From positions 2,666,001 through 2,730,000 of the forward strand of contig NZ_CP138991.1 of assembly GCF_044594925.1 (NCBI RefSeq): a stretch of 64,000 nucleotides of DNA. Reading direction: 5' to 3'. A program made the position numbers and the translations under genes. Below the pieces are notes generated by a model. It was not told the origin of the DNA. It searched no databases and saw only the letters and a list, made by a program, of their open reading frames with translations. This DNA comes from Maribacter sp044594925. Lineage in GTDB: Bacteria; Bacteroidota; Bacteroidia; Flavobacteriales; Flavobacteriaceae. Positions 46,334-54,580 of the stretch are shown one piece after another. Every line of letters begins with the position of its first letter. Within the stretch, counting starts at the first letter, position 1.

Positions 46334-47641
46334 CTATAGATCATTATATTTTAGCGCATAGGATTCCCATTGGTATCCCATTTGAACACGTCTAAAGGCA
46401 AAAATCTTTTCGCCGTCTGTTCGTACATTGATAATTCCCGGTAATATTTTTTTGAAGCGCTGTCTGGCCTCAGCATTGGCGGCAGAATTAGAGAAATCTA
46501 ACCCGTCCATCGTAGTGATTTCAGAGATGGCATGCGCCTCAGCTTCGGTATCTCCTGCATCTACGAATAGTGCCGAAAGTTCAGTAGAAAAAATTAACGG
46601 CATCCTGCCTCTGCCCGCCAACCCCAATCCACCGAGAAATACTGCACGTGGATGACCATGGTCTGGTGTTTCACCTGATGACACTATTGTTACCATGGGA
46701 TTTACTTGATGCAGCAACTCTTGTGAGAACTCATGACTACCATGATGCGGCGCCTTAAAAATTTGTGCATTTACCTTTAAGTTGTTTCCTGGGATTGCCA
46801 ACAAATGCTCACTTCCTTCCACATTCAAATCTCCCGAAAAAAAAGTGCGTACATGCTTATAATCAATTCTAAAAATTAAGGAGTGTCCGTTTATGGTATG
46901 CGATTTACCTCCAAACCATTTCAGTGTATTATCTGGTTCCAAAATAGGCCCCAGCACTTCTAATTGAACACTAGCATCGCCTATTGGTAGAAAACCATTT
47001 GAGGCATCCAATCTTCTATAATTTGCCATGGATGTTTTAACGGCATCAATCCATTTCTTAAAACCGGCTTTTAATTGTGCTCCGTCAAGATCCTGTACCG
47101 AATTATGAATGGTAATCAATTTATTATGTACCGTTGTTCCCAATTCCGTATTATGGCCAGCTTCGTAGAGCCCAATACCATTATGATAAATATTCTTTAC
47201 CTGTATTCTAGGGTGTTCCAATAAAGGTATCAGTCCAACTACATGATCCTTATCGGCATGACTTAAGAATAAATGGTCTATAACTACTTTAGTATTTGGC
47301 TTATCCAATCTGTATTTCCAAATTAAGAAGCCCAAAGCCCTATCCTTTAAACCACCGTCCACAAGTATTTTTTTATTATTCGGTGTTACTATAAAAGAAG
47401 CATCTCCTTGTCCAATATCCAGAAAATAGCATTCCATACTACGTTTTGAAGACATCGGTGAATTTGCAGCTAATTTTCCCTGTCTGCCCCTATAAATGGC
47501 ATCTCTCCTTTTAGCGGTTGTCCCATCCTGTGATGAATCTATTTCTAATTCATCTCCATGAATAGCAACATAACTAATATCTTCTTCACCATTATTGAAA
47601 TAGAAGCGTTTTGTTTTTGAACTTAAAAATCGCTTTTCCAT
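46334..47641 (-). CDS. MBL-fold hydrolase, ComEC/Rec2 C-terminal-like, soluble
   Basis: A 435-residue metallo-beta-lactamase-fold protein without membrane segments. It resembles the hydrolase domain of the competence protein ComEC: YFLDIGQGDASFIV at about 70, LVDGGLKDR, and the metal motif SHADKDH (H128, D130, D132, H133). IFRIDYKHVRTFFSGDL and FKAPHHGSHEF follow. The first 65 residues are unlike the family. Proteins like this may be nucleases or phosphodiesterases. The gene lies on the minus strand, wedged 1 nt after serS and convergent with it, inside a block otherwise on the plus strand, so it looks like an accessory insertion. Confidence 0.8.
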   Translation of the reverse strand: MEKRFLSSKTKRFYFNNGEEDISYVAIHGDELEIDSSQDGTTAKRRDAIYRGRQGKLAANSPMSSKRSMECYFLDIGQGDASFIVTPNNKKILVDGGLKDRALGFLIWKYRLDKPNTKVVIDHLFLSHADKDHVVGLIPLLEHPRIQVKNIYHNGIGLYEAGHNTELGTTVHNKLITIHNSVQDLDGAQLKAGFKKWIDAVKTSMANYRRLDASNGFLPIGDASVQLEVLGPILEPDNTLKWFGGKSHTINGHSLIFRIDYKHVRTFFSGDLNVEGSEHLLAIPGNNLKVNAQIFKAPHHGSHEFSQELLHQVNPMVTIVSSGETPDHGHPRAVFLGGLGLAGRGRMPLIFSTELSALFVDAGDTEAEAHAISEITTMDGLDFSNSAANAEARQRFKKILPGIINVRTDGEKIFAFRRVQMGYQWESYALKYNDL

Positions 47642-47827
47642 TTTACAGTAAGTTTTATTCTATTTATTCTTTTAAGTTAAGTCTTTAAATGTTTTGGTTA
47701 TCATGGTACTTTACAAATGGTAGTATCTAGTGTACTTGTGGTATTGCATCCATTAAAAATTTTTACATTCCGGTTGCTATTAGCATACTCTTGCTATTTA
47801 TTTAACATCCTCTTTTAGCATTCTCCT

Positions 47828-47835
47828 TATCTTTG
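47828..47835 (+). promoter_or_regulatory. Candidate -7 element for the TPR gene, leaderless
   Basis: TATCTTTG matches TAnnTTTG and ends 3 nt before the ATG at 47839, so transcription would start at or next to the start codon. Confidence 0.45.
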
Positions 47836-47838
47836 AAT

Positions 47839-49626
47839 ATGCGCTTAAAACTTTTTCTGTTTTTCATGCTTTTTATAGTGGCATCAGGGTTTTCCCAAGA
47901 AGACTTTCTGGCCAAACAGTACTTTGCTGATGGTGATTTTGAAAAAGCACTTGTTTTTTATGAAAAACTAACAGAGAAAAATCCCAGAAGAACAGATTAT
48001 CAAAAAGGTTTAATTTCTTGTTACCAGCAACTAGAACGTTATGAAGATGCGGAGGTATTTCTTTTGAAACAGCTAGAACTTAGAAATCCACACCCAAGTG
48101 TATTTATAGAATTAGGTTATAATTTCACACTACAGGAAATTACCGATAAGGCAGATGCTTATTATTCGCAAGCCCTTCAGGTTATTGAGCAAAATCCAAA
48201 TTATGGTTATGCCATAGGGTATCAATTTCAAAAATATAGCCTGTTGGACAAGGCCGTTCTAGCCTATACCAAAGCCATGGAACTGAATCCCGTTTTGGAT
48301 TATAGTTTTCAATTGGCACGTATTTATGGTGAGCAGGGTAACATTGATAAAATGTACCGTTCCTATTTGGATTTAATGAGTAATGGAAAAACCTCAAAGT
48401 CCAACATTCTTAGAAATATAGATGATTTTATTACCGCAGACTCCGAAAACTACAACAATATATTGCTTAAGCAAATCCTACTCGAGAAAGCACAAAAAAC
48501 ACCAGATATTGTATGGAACGAACTTTTAAGCTGGCTATTTGTTCAACAAGGTCAGTACAACAGTGCTTTTAGGCAAGAAAAAGCAATTTACAGGCGTATG
48601 GATGGAAGCACGACCCTACGGTTAGAAAACTTAGCTAAGACCACGCTTGATGAAGAGGAAACTGAAATTGCTCAGGACATATTTAATTATATTATTAAAG
48701 AAACAAGTAATGAAGTTACACGCCTAGAGGCCAACCTTAATTTATTGGACATCGAGTTGTTAAACGCTAAAAAAAGTGACTACCCCTCCATTCAAAAAAG
48801 GTATGAAGAACTTATAGAAGAATACGGCTACAGGACCCAAACCCTTCAACTACAAGTAGCTTATGCTAAATTCCTGACCTTTAAAAACGACAACCCGGAA
48901 TTAGCGATTAAACTACTGAAAAATAGTTTAGAATTGCCTCTAAATGACAGAGGAACAGCCTATCTGAAACTTACCTTGGGAGACGTTTTGGTATACAACA
49001 GAAAATTTAATGAGGCCCTTATCTATTTTTCTCAGATTCAAAAAAAACTAAAGAACGATGTCCTTGGCCAGAACGCAAGATATAAAGTTGCCGAAACCAG
49101 TTTTTATAAAGGTGATTTTGACTGGGCCCTTACGCAACTAAAAGTATTGCGCAGCTCTACCTCACAACTAATTGCCAATGATGCTATGCAATTAAGTCTT
49201 TTAATATCTGACAATTCACTGGAAGATTCTACCCAAACCGCATTAAAGAAATATGCTAGGGCAGATTTTTTAGCCTATCAAAATAAAACTAAAGTGGCAA
49301 TTGAAGTCTTAGAAGACATACTCCAAAATCACAAAGGGGAAAAAATTGAGGATGAGGTACTTTTAAAACAAGCACAACTTTTTGAAGCACAAAAAAAGTA
49401 TGAATCCGCTGAGTTCAATTACCAAAAAATAATAGAATTCTATGGCAATGGTATTTTAGCAGACGATGCTCATTTTGCTTTAGGAGAATTGTATCGAAAA
49501 ATATTTGATAAGCCTGAGAAAGCCAAGAGCCACTACGAAAAGATAATTTATAATTATCAAGACAGTTATTACTTTCCCCAGGCCCGTAAAAATTTTAGAA
49601 TGCTACGTGGAGATGCAATCAATTAA
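47839..49626 (+). CDS. Exported tetratricopeptide-repeat protein
   Basis: A periplasmic or outer-membrane-associated TPR protein (595 residues from the ATG at 47839; the TTG 6 nt earlier is part of the promoter). The signal peptide ends near ASGFSQE. TPR-like helical pairs are visible through the whole chain, for example DGDFEKALVFYEKLTEKNP, LERYEDAEVFLLKQLEL, KVAETSFYKGDFDWALTQL and DDAHFALGELYRKIFDKPEKA. The C-terminal repeats resemble the YbgF/CpoB type. It follows serS in Flavobacteria. Its stop codon lies in a long inverted repeat. Confidence 0.85.
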   Translation: MRLKLFLFFMLFIVASGFSQEDFLAKQYFADGDFEKALVFYEKLTEKNPRRTDYQKGLISCYQQLERYEDAEVFLLKQLELRNPHPSVFIELGYNFTLQEITDKADAYYSQALQVIEQNPNYGYAIGYQFQKYSLLDKAVLAYTKAMELNPVLDYSFQLARIYGEQGNIDKMYRSYLDLMSNGKTSKSNILRNIDDFITADSENYNNILLKQILLEKAQKTPDIVWNELLSWLFVQQGQYNSAFRQEKAIYRRMDGSTTLRLENLAKTTLDEEETEIAQDIFNYIIKETSNEVTRLEANLNLLDIELLNAKKSDYPSIQKRYEELIEEYGYRTQTLQLQVAYAKFLTFKNDNPELAIKLLKNSLELPLNDRGTAYLKLTLGDVLVYNRKFNEALIYFSQIQKKLKNDVLGQNARYKVAETSFYKGDFDWALTQLKVLRSSTSQLIANDAMQLSLLISDNSLEDSTQTALKKYARADFLAYQNKTKVAIEVLEDILQNHKGEKIEDEVLLKQAQLFEAQKKYESAEFNYQKIIEFYGNGILADDAHFALGELYRKIFDKPEKAKSHYEKIIYNYQDSYYFPQARKNFRMLRGDAIN

Positions 49627-49668
49627 AAGCCCATCCTAAATCCTTCCCAAGGGGATGGACTTTTAATT
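49621..49668. repeat. Long hairpin containing the TPR gene stop codon, possible terminator or REP-like element
   Basis: A 16-bp stem with one mismatch (49621-49636 with 49653-49668) surrounds a 16-nt loop that itself holds CCTT/AAGG. The left arm includes the TAA stop. About 50 bp on, CCCC-TTT-GGGG (near 49720) is a second GC-rich palindrome in the same gap. Confidence 0.6.
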
Positions 49669-49745
49669 CCAAAATAAATTATCTTGGCAGCTATAAACAA
49701 AGAAATACTAATCCTACCCCCTTTGGGGAGATAAGAGAGGGGCCA

Positions 49746-50378
49746 ATGTACATATATAACGTTACTACCAATATTGAAATCGCATCTGAAAACGAATGGA
49801 TACATTGGATGCAAACAAAACACATACCGGATGTTTTAGGAACCGGGAAATTTTTAAGCGCTAAAATGACTAAAGTTTTGGTAGAAGAAGATATGGGTGG
49901 TGTTACCTATTCCGTTCAATTTACTGTAAAGGATAAAGTCACCTTAGAAAAATATTATAAAGAAGATGCTCCTAGACTAAGAAAAGATACGCAAACACTC
50001 TTCGCAGGAAAACTAGTTTCCTTTAGAACAGAATTAGAAATTTTAGACGAATTTTTTGTCCAAAAACCCACTGCTACACAACATTTATTCACCTACGGCA
50101 CCTTGCTGGAAAAAGAGGTGCAATTAGGGGTTTTTTCTAGGTTATTAGGCGGATTAAAAGATGAGCTTTCGGAATATAGGATTTCTGATCACAAAGTCGC
50201 TGACCTATACCCTACCCTGGAACATACTAAAAATGAACAAGATATAATAAGAGGTAAAGTATATGTACTAACACCGGAAGAATTACAAAAAGCAGATGAG
50301 TATGAAGGTGTTGCTTATAAACGGATTGAAGTTATATTAGGTTCCAACAAAAAAGCATGGACGTATATTGCAAAATAG
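49746..50378 (+). CDS. DUF4286-gamma-glutamylcyclotransferase-like fusion
   Basis: A two-domain cytoplasmic protein of 210 residues. Residues 1-105 match DUF4286 (IYNVTTNIEIASENEWIHWM, then AKMTKVLVEEDMGGVTYSVQF), which in Bacteroidota usually stands alone just before rsmA. Residues 112-210 are a gamma-glutamylcyclotransferase/AIG2-like domain: HLFTYGTLLEKEVQ, RGKVYVLTPEEL and the end motif ADEYEGVAYKRIEV. That domain can cyclise gamma-glutamyl amines, but activity here is untested. The joint is a short acidic stretch near ILDEFFVQKPT. The fusion may be an in-frame gene merger (inference); the family names are from memory. Confidence 0.75.
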   Translation: MYIYNVTTNIEIASENEWIHWMQTKHIPDVLGTGKFLSAKMTKVLVEEDMGGVTYSVQFTVKDKVTLEKYYKEDAPRLRKDTQTLFAGKLVSFRTELEILDEFFVQKPTATQHLFTYGTLLEKEVQLGVFSRLLGGLKDELSEYRISDHKVADLYPTLEHTKNEQDIIRGKVYVLTPEELQKADEYEGVAYKRIEVILGSNKKAWTYIAK

Positions 50379-50457
50379 CGTAGTAAATTATTATAGGGTA
50401 AGTCCGCGAGGTATTGAAAGGAAGATCACGTTTAAATTCGATACAAGTGTCAGAGTA

Positions 50458-50474
50458 CCTGCCTGTACGGCAGG
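50458..50474. repeat. GC-rich palindrome upstream of rsmA
   Basis: CCTGCC and GGCAGG are separated by TGTAC, in an AT-rich gap of 132 bp. It is a REP-like element rather than a terminator, since no T run follows. Confidence 0.45.
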
Positions 50475-50510
50475 CGGGCTTAAATCTCGATTATCGAGTA
50501 AAATGAAGGT

Positions 50511-51380
50511 ATGGGGAAAAAGAGGAAGAAGAACAAAAACGATTTTTACGGGAATAAGGGCAAAGCAACGCAAGCCAGTCCTGTTAAGGCAAAAAAATAT
50601 CTAGGGCAGCATTTTTTGAAAGATGAAGGTATTGCTAGGCAGATTGCAGAGACCTTATCCTTTGAAAATTATAAAAATGTTATCGAAATTGGTCCGGGAA
50701 CAGGAGTGTTAACCAAGTATCTTTTGCTACAGGATATAGATTTGGTTGCTATGGATTTAGACTCAGATTCCATTATTTACCTTAATCATAGTTTTCCTTT
50801 AGAACATCCAAAGGTATTACAAGGATCAAATTCTTTCAAGGTAATCGAAGGTGATTTCCTTAAGTACAATATGAAAGAACTATTTGGAGAAGAACAATTT
50901 GCCATTACCGGGAACTTCCCTTATAACATCTCAACACAAATTGTTTTTAAAATGCTAGAAATGCGTGCGCAAGTTCCAGAGTTTTCTGGAATGTTCCAAA
51001 AGGAAGTTGCGCAACGTATTTGCGCTCCGGAAGGTAGTAAAACCTATGGAATTCTTTCCGTACTGGCCCAAGCCTTCTATGAGGCAGAATATCTTTTTAC
51101 GGTGCACCCACAAGTTTTTGACCCACCGCCTAAAGTTCAGTCCGGGGTGCTAAGACTTACCAGAAAAACAGATTTTGAAATAGGTTGTGATGAAAAACTC
51201 TTTTACCGAGTAGTTAAAACAGCTTTCGGTCAAAGGAGAAAGACACTTCGCAACAGCTTAAAAACCTTTTCCCTTTCAGATATTCTCAAAGAAGATGCTA
51301 TATTTGACCAGCGCCCGGAGCAACTGGCAGTTGCTGATTTTATAGCGTTGACGAAGAAAATAGCAGATGACACCGTTTAA
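50511..51380 (+). CDS. rsmA: 16S rRNA dimethyladenosine transferase
   Basis: It dimethylates two adjacent adenines in the 3' hairpin of 16S rRNA. Of its 289 residues, the first 28 form a basic extension (MGKKRKKNKNDFYGNKGK). The methyltransferase core is then KKYLGQHFLKDEGIARQI, the SAM-binding EIGPGTGVLTKYL, and the catalytic motif NFPYNISTQIVF. The C-terminal domain has FGQRRKTLRNSLK. The start could be further in, at a later codon, but the basic N-terminus is frequent in this phylum. Its end overlaps mgtE by 14 bp, so both are on one message. Confidence 0.95.
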   Translation: MGKKRKKNKNDFYGNKGKATQASPVKAKKYLGQHFLKDEGIARQIAETLSFENYKNVIEIGPGTGVLTKYLLLQDIDLVAMDLDSDSIIYLNHSFPLEHPKVLQGSNSFKVIEGDFLKYNMKELFGEEQFAITGNFPYNISTQIVFKMLEMRAQVPEFSGMFQKEVAQRICAPEGSKTYGILSVLAQAFYEAEYLFTVHPQVFDPPPKVQSGVLRLTRKTDFEIGCDEKLFYRVVKTAFGQRRKTLRNSLKTFSLSDILKEDAIFDQRPEQLAVADFIALTKKIADDTV

Positions 51381-52719
51381 ACTTTCAGAAGAACTTGTTA
51401 GCGAGATAGAACAGCTTATAGAAAACCAAGAGAATTCTCAACTGAATGCTATCTTGGATGAAGTGCACTATGCAGATGTCGCAGAAATCATTAATGAGCT
51501 TAATGAAGATGAGGCTACCTATCTTATAAAGCTTCTGGACAGCGATAAAACTTCTGATGTTCTTACAGAGTTAGATGAAGATGTGCGGGAAGCCATTCTA
51601 GGAAACCTTTCCTCAAAAGAAATTGCCGGAGAACTAGAAGAACTTGATACCGATGACGCTGCGGACATCATTGCTGAACTTCCCCAAGAGATTGTGCAAG
51701 AGGTTATCTCCGAGATTGAAGACAGAGACCATGCAAAAGATATTGTAGACCTTTTGCGCTATGATGAAAACTCTGCCGGCGGTCTAATGGCCAAAGAGCT
51801 GGTAAAGGTTAGCGAGAATTGGACCGTTACAAAATGTGTAAAGGAAATGCGCTCTCAGGCAGAAAATGTTACCCGGGTACACTCTATTTATGTCGTAGAC
51901 AAGGAAGAAAAATTAATGGGGAGGCTCTCCCTAAAAGATTTGTTGACTGTCTCTACGGAAACACATATCAGGGAAATATACATTCCTAAGGTAGATGCCG
52001 TAAATGTCAATGAAAAGCCAGAAGAGGTAGCGAAAATAATGTCTAAATACGATTTAGAAGCCATCCCTGTGATTGATGAAATAGGGAGACTCGTAGGCCG
52101 TATCACTATTGATGATATTGTAGATGTTATTCGTGAAGAGGCGGATAAAGATTATCAAATGGCAGCCGGTATCTCACAAGACGTTGAGGCAGATGATAGC
52201 ATATGGGAATTGACAAGGGCAAGATTGCCTTGGCTTATCCTAGGTCTTTTTGGAGGTGCGGCAGCAGCTGTTATTATGGGCGGTTTTGAAGAAATGTTCA
52301 AGAAATACACCATTCTATTTTTATTTACCCCATTGATCGCGGCTATGGCAGGAAATGTAGGGGTACAATCTAGTGCTATTATTGTACAAGGTTTAGCAAA
52401 TGATGATATTAAAGGCAGTGTTGGAAACCGGCTCATAAAAGAGATGCTATTAGCCCTATTGAACGGCGTAATTTTAGCAGCCTTATTACTACTTTTTACA
52501 TGGATTTGGAAGGGCGACTTCCTAACCGCTCTAGCTATATCTACATCATTGATAGCCGTAATTGTTGTTGCTGGTTTCATTGGTACGTTTACGCCCTTAT
52601 TCCTACATAAAAGAGGAATAGACCCTGCCATTGCTACAGGACCTTTCATTACTACCAGTAATGATATTTTTGGAATACTTATCTATTTTATGATTGCCAA
52701 GCTCATTTTAGGTATTTAA
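51367..52719 (+). CDS. mgtE: Magnesium transporter MgtE
   Basis: A Mg2+-gated Mg2+ channel in the inner membrane (450 residues). The N-terminal superhelical domain (about 1-130) is rich in acidic residues (EELDTDDAADIIAELP). Two CBS domains follow at about 140-255 (VHSIYVVDKEEKLMGRLSL; IPVIDEIGRLVGRITIDDIV). The membrane domain has LPWLILGLFGGAAAA, TPLIAAMAGNVGVQSSAI and TGPFITTSNDIFGILIYF, with the pore sequences conserved. It is the last gene of the rsmA operon by overlap, and the next gene starts 49 nt later. Confidence 0.96.
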   Translation: MTPFKLSEELVSEIEQLIENQENSQLNAILDEVHYADVAEIINELNEDEATYLIKLLDSDKTSDVLTELDEDVREAILGNLSSKEIAGELEELDTDDAADIIAELPQEIVQEVISEIEDRDHAKDIVDLLRYDENSAGGLMAKELVKVSENWTVTKCVKEMRSQAENVTRVHSIYVVDKEEKLMGRLSLKDLLTVSTETHIREIYIPKVDAVNVNEKPEEVAKIMSKYDLEAIPVIDEIGRLVGRITIDDIVDVIREEADKDYQMAAGISQDVEADDSIWELTRARLPWLILGLFGGAAAAVIMGGFEEMFKKYTILFLFTPLIAAMAGNVGVQSSAIIVQGLANDDIKGSVGNRLIKEMLLALLNGVILAALLLLFTWIWKGDFLTALAISTSLIAVIVVAGFIGTFTPLFLHKRGIDPAIATGPFITTSNDIFGILIYFMIAKLILGI

Positions 52720-52768
52720 AATAAATAGCTGTCCCATGCAGCTTTATAAACGAACATAATTTAATACT

Positions 52769-53134
52769 ATGAAATCCATAAATCTAAAAGATAAACATGC
52801 CGTTTTCACGAAACAATGGCACCCACACCAAATAGCTACGGTAGACAATATGCAAGTGATTCTAGCCAAAATACAGGGAGAATTTGTGTGGCATGCACAT
52901 GAGAACGAAGATGAACTGTTTCAAGTGTTAAAAGGCACCATGTATATGAAGTTTAGAGATAGGACGGAAGTTGTAAACGAAGGCGAAATCATAGTAGTAC
53001 CAAAGGGAGTAGAACATTGCCCATCGACCAAAAATGGTGAAGAGGTTCACTTATTACTATTTGAAAAACAGGATACTGCCCACACGGGAGACGTAACCCA
53101 TGAAATGACCCAAACCAATTATCCAAAAATATAA
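52769..53134 (+). CDS. Cupin-domain protein
   Basis: A single-domain cupin of 121 residues. Motif 1 is WHAHENEDELFQVLKGTMYM, giving likely metal ligands H53, H55, E59 and, from motif 2 (GEIIVVPKGVEHCPS), H95. This is close to the mannose-6-phosphate isomerase-like cupins, but a small stand-alone member cannot be assigned a reaction. It sits between mgtE and the hydroxyacid dehydrogenase, 5 nt before the latter, so they are likely in one operon. Confidence 0.85.
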   Translation: MKSINLKDKHAVFTKQWHPHQIATVDNMQVILAKIQGEFVWHAHENEDELFQVLKGTMYMKFRDRTEVVNEGEIIVVPKGVEHCPSTKNGEEVHLLLFEKQDTAHTGDVTHEMTQTNYPKI

Positions 53135-53139
53135 GATAA

Positions 53140-54078
53140 ATGAAAGTCCTGCACGTAGATAAAAATCATCCTTTGTTATTAGAACAATTCGCCGAGTTAA
53201 ATTTTCAGAATGATGAAGATTATACGTCATCAAAAGCAGAAATTGAAAAGAAGATACAGCATTACGACGGACTCATTATACGCAGCAGATTTACTATAGA
53301 TGCCGATTTTTTAGATAAAGCGACCAACTTAAAATTTATTGGTCGACTTGGGGCAGGTCTTGAAAATATAGACACTAAATATGCAAAAACAAAGGGTATC
53401 TTTTTAGCAGCGGCTCCGGAAGGAAATAGCAATGCTGTTGGCGAACATACACTGGGAATGCTACTCTCCCTTATTAACAAATTGAACAAAGCTGATAAAG
53501 AAGTACGTTCAGGCACCTGGGATAGAGAGGGGAACCGAGGTATTGAATTAGATGGAAAAACCGTTGGCATTATAGGCTACGGTAATATGGGCAAGGCATT
53601 TGCTAAAAAATTAAAGGGCTTTGATGTGGAAGTTATTTGTTATGATATTCTAGGCGGTGTCGGAAATGAAGATGCCCGACAAGTAGGTATTTTAGAACTA
53701 CAACAACGCAGTGATGTGATAAGTTTGCATACCCCCCAAACCGAACAGACTATTGGCATGATTAATTCAGAATTTATAAATGGGTTTCAGAATCCATTTT
53801 GGCTATTGAATACGGCACGAGGAAAATGTGTGGTTACCGCAGACTTGGTTGAAGCTTTAAAAACTGGAGAAGTTCTTGGAGCCGGTTTAGATGTACTAGA
53901 ATATGAAAAATCCTCTTTTGAAAATATGTGCGCTGACCAAGAACTACCAAGTGCCTTCCAATATTTGATTAACGCTGAAAATGTAATTCTATCACCGCAC
54001 GTGGCCGGTTGGACCGTTGAAAGCAAAGTCAAACTCGCGCAAACTGTAGTCGATAAAATCAAAAAGAAGTTTTGTTAA
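53140..54078 (+). CDS. D-isomer-specific 2-hydroxyacid dehydrogenase (SerA-like)
   Basis: A NAD-dependent dehydrogenase of 312 residues. The catalytic set is visible: R229 in LLNTARGKCVV, a Glu in the region GLDVLEYEKSSF, and His in SPHVAGWTVESK. The cofactor loop is VGIIGYGNMGKAFAKKLKGF. GRLGAGLENIDTKYA marks the substrate domain. There is no C-terminal ACT domain, so it is shorter than canonical phosphoglycerate dehydrogenase. It may oxidise 3-phosphoglycerate or reduce another 2-oxoacid. It is preceded by the cupin gene and followed after 9 nt by the LuxR-type regulator. Confidence 0.88.
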   Translation: MKVLHVDKNHPLLLEQFAELNFQNDEDYTSSKAEIEKKIQHYDGLIIRSRFTIDADFLDKATNLKFIGRLGAGLENIDTKYAKTKGIFLAAAPEGNSNAVGEHTLGMLLSLINKLNKADKEVRSGTWDREGNRGIELDGKTVGIIGYGNMGKAFAKKLKGFDVEVICYDILGGVGNEDARQVGILELQQRSDVISLHTPQTEQTIGMINSEFINGFQNPFWLLNTARGKCVVTADLVEALKTGEVLGAGLDVLEYEKSSFENMCADQELPSAFQYLINAENVILSPHVAGWTVESKVKLAQTVVDKIKKKFC

Positions 54079-54087
54079 CTTTAAAAG

Positions 54088-54498
54088 GTGAAAAAAACCG
54101 TAGTTACTTTTGGTCTGCTTATTCTGTCGTTATTGGTTCTTTTTCAGATAAGCAAATACGCCTTCGTTAGCGGAGACTTGAAAATTGAATTATTCATAGC
54201 CGCCGTCGCTATCATCTTTTTTATCATTGGTGTTTACTTAAATAAACGTAGCCTGCATCAAGAAAGGTTACCAGAGGGAGAAATTGACCTGAGTAAAATC
54301 AAAGCTTTGGATTTGAGCGAAAGAGAATACGAAGTACTCAAAGAAATCTCCATAGGCTTATCGAACAGAGAAATTGGTGATAAGCTTTTTCTCTCTGAAA
54401 GCACCATAAAAACGCATGTCTCGAACATTTTATTAAAGCTGAATGCGAAAAGGCGTACCCAAGCCGTTCAAATTGCCAAAGAGATGCAAATACTTTAG
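54088..54498 (+). CDS. Membrane-anchored LuxR-type regulator
   Basis: A short (136 residues) transcription regulator. Two hydrophobic segments (about 6-25 and 35-50) would place it in the inner membrane, leaving a C-terminal LuxR/FixJ-type HTH in the cytoplasm. The HTH is clear: LSEREYEVLKEISIGLSNRE and FLSESTIKTHVSNILLKLNA, with the usual recognition helix. There is no receiver domain. The start is GTG, close behind TAACTTTA (54076-54083), which could be its -7 element. Small TM-HTH proteins like this often control their neighbour; paired TACTTTAGTA sites follow immediately. Confidence 0.85.
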   Translation: MKKTVVTFGLLILSLLVLFQISKYAFVSGDLKIELFIAAVAIIFFIIGVYLNKRSLHQERLPEGEIDLSKIKALDLSEREYEVLKEISIGLSNREIGDKLFLSESTIKTHVSNILLKLNAKRRTQAVQIAKEMQIL

Positions 54499-54522
54499 TA
54501 CCGTCATTTCGGTACTTTAGTA
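54491..54522. promoter_or_regulatory. Tandem TACTTTAGTA sites between the LuxR-type gene and the DUF4199 gene
   Basis: TACTTTAGTA occurs at 54491-54500 and 54513-54522, a period of 22 bp, about two helical turns. Each is an imperfect palindrome TACT-nn-AGTA. A nested inverted repeat AGTACCG/CGGTACT (54497-54503, 54510-54516) joins them. The pair sits upstream of the -7 element at 54548, a good place for a LuxR-type operator. Confidence 0.45.
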
Positions 54523-54547
54523 TGAGACTGTTTTGGGTAGACCAAAA

Positions 54548-54555
54548 TATATTTG
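54548..54555 (+). promoter_or_regulatory. Candidate -7 element for the DUF4199 gene
   Basis: TATATTTG matches TAnnTTTG and lies 25 nt before the ATG at 54581. The upstream TTG is only 12 bp away, too close to be the -33 element, which fits a promoter needing an activator. Confidence 0.5.
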
Positions 54556-54580
54556 CTGTAAATCACCTAAACTTATAAAA

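Noticed and set aside
52155..52649. Minus-strand frame of 164 codons in mgtE
   Set aside because: Antisense to membrane-helix codons; no motif.
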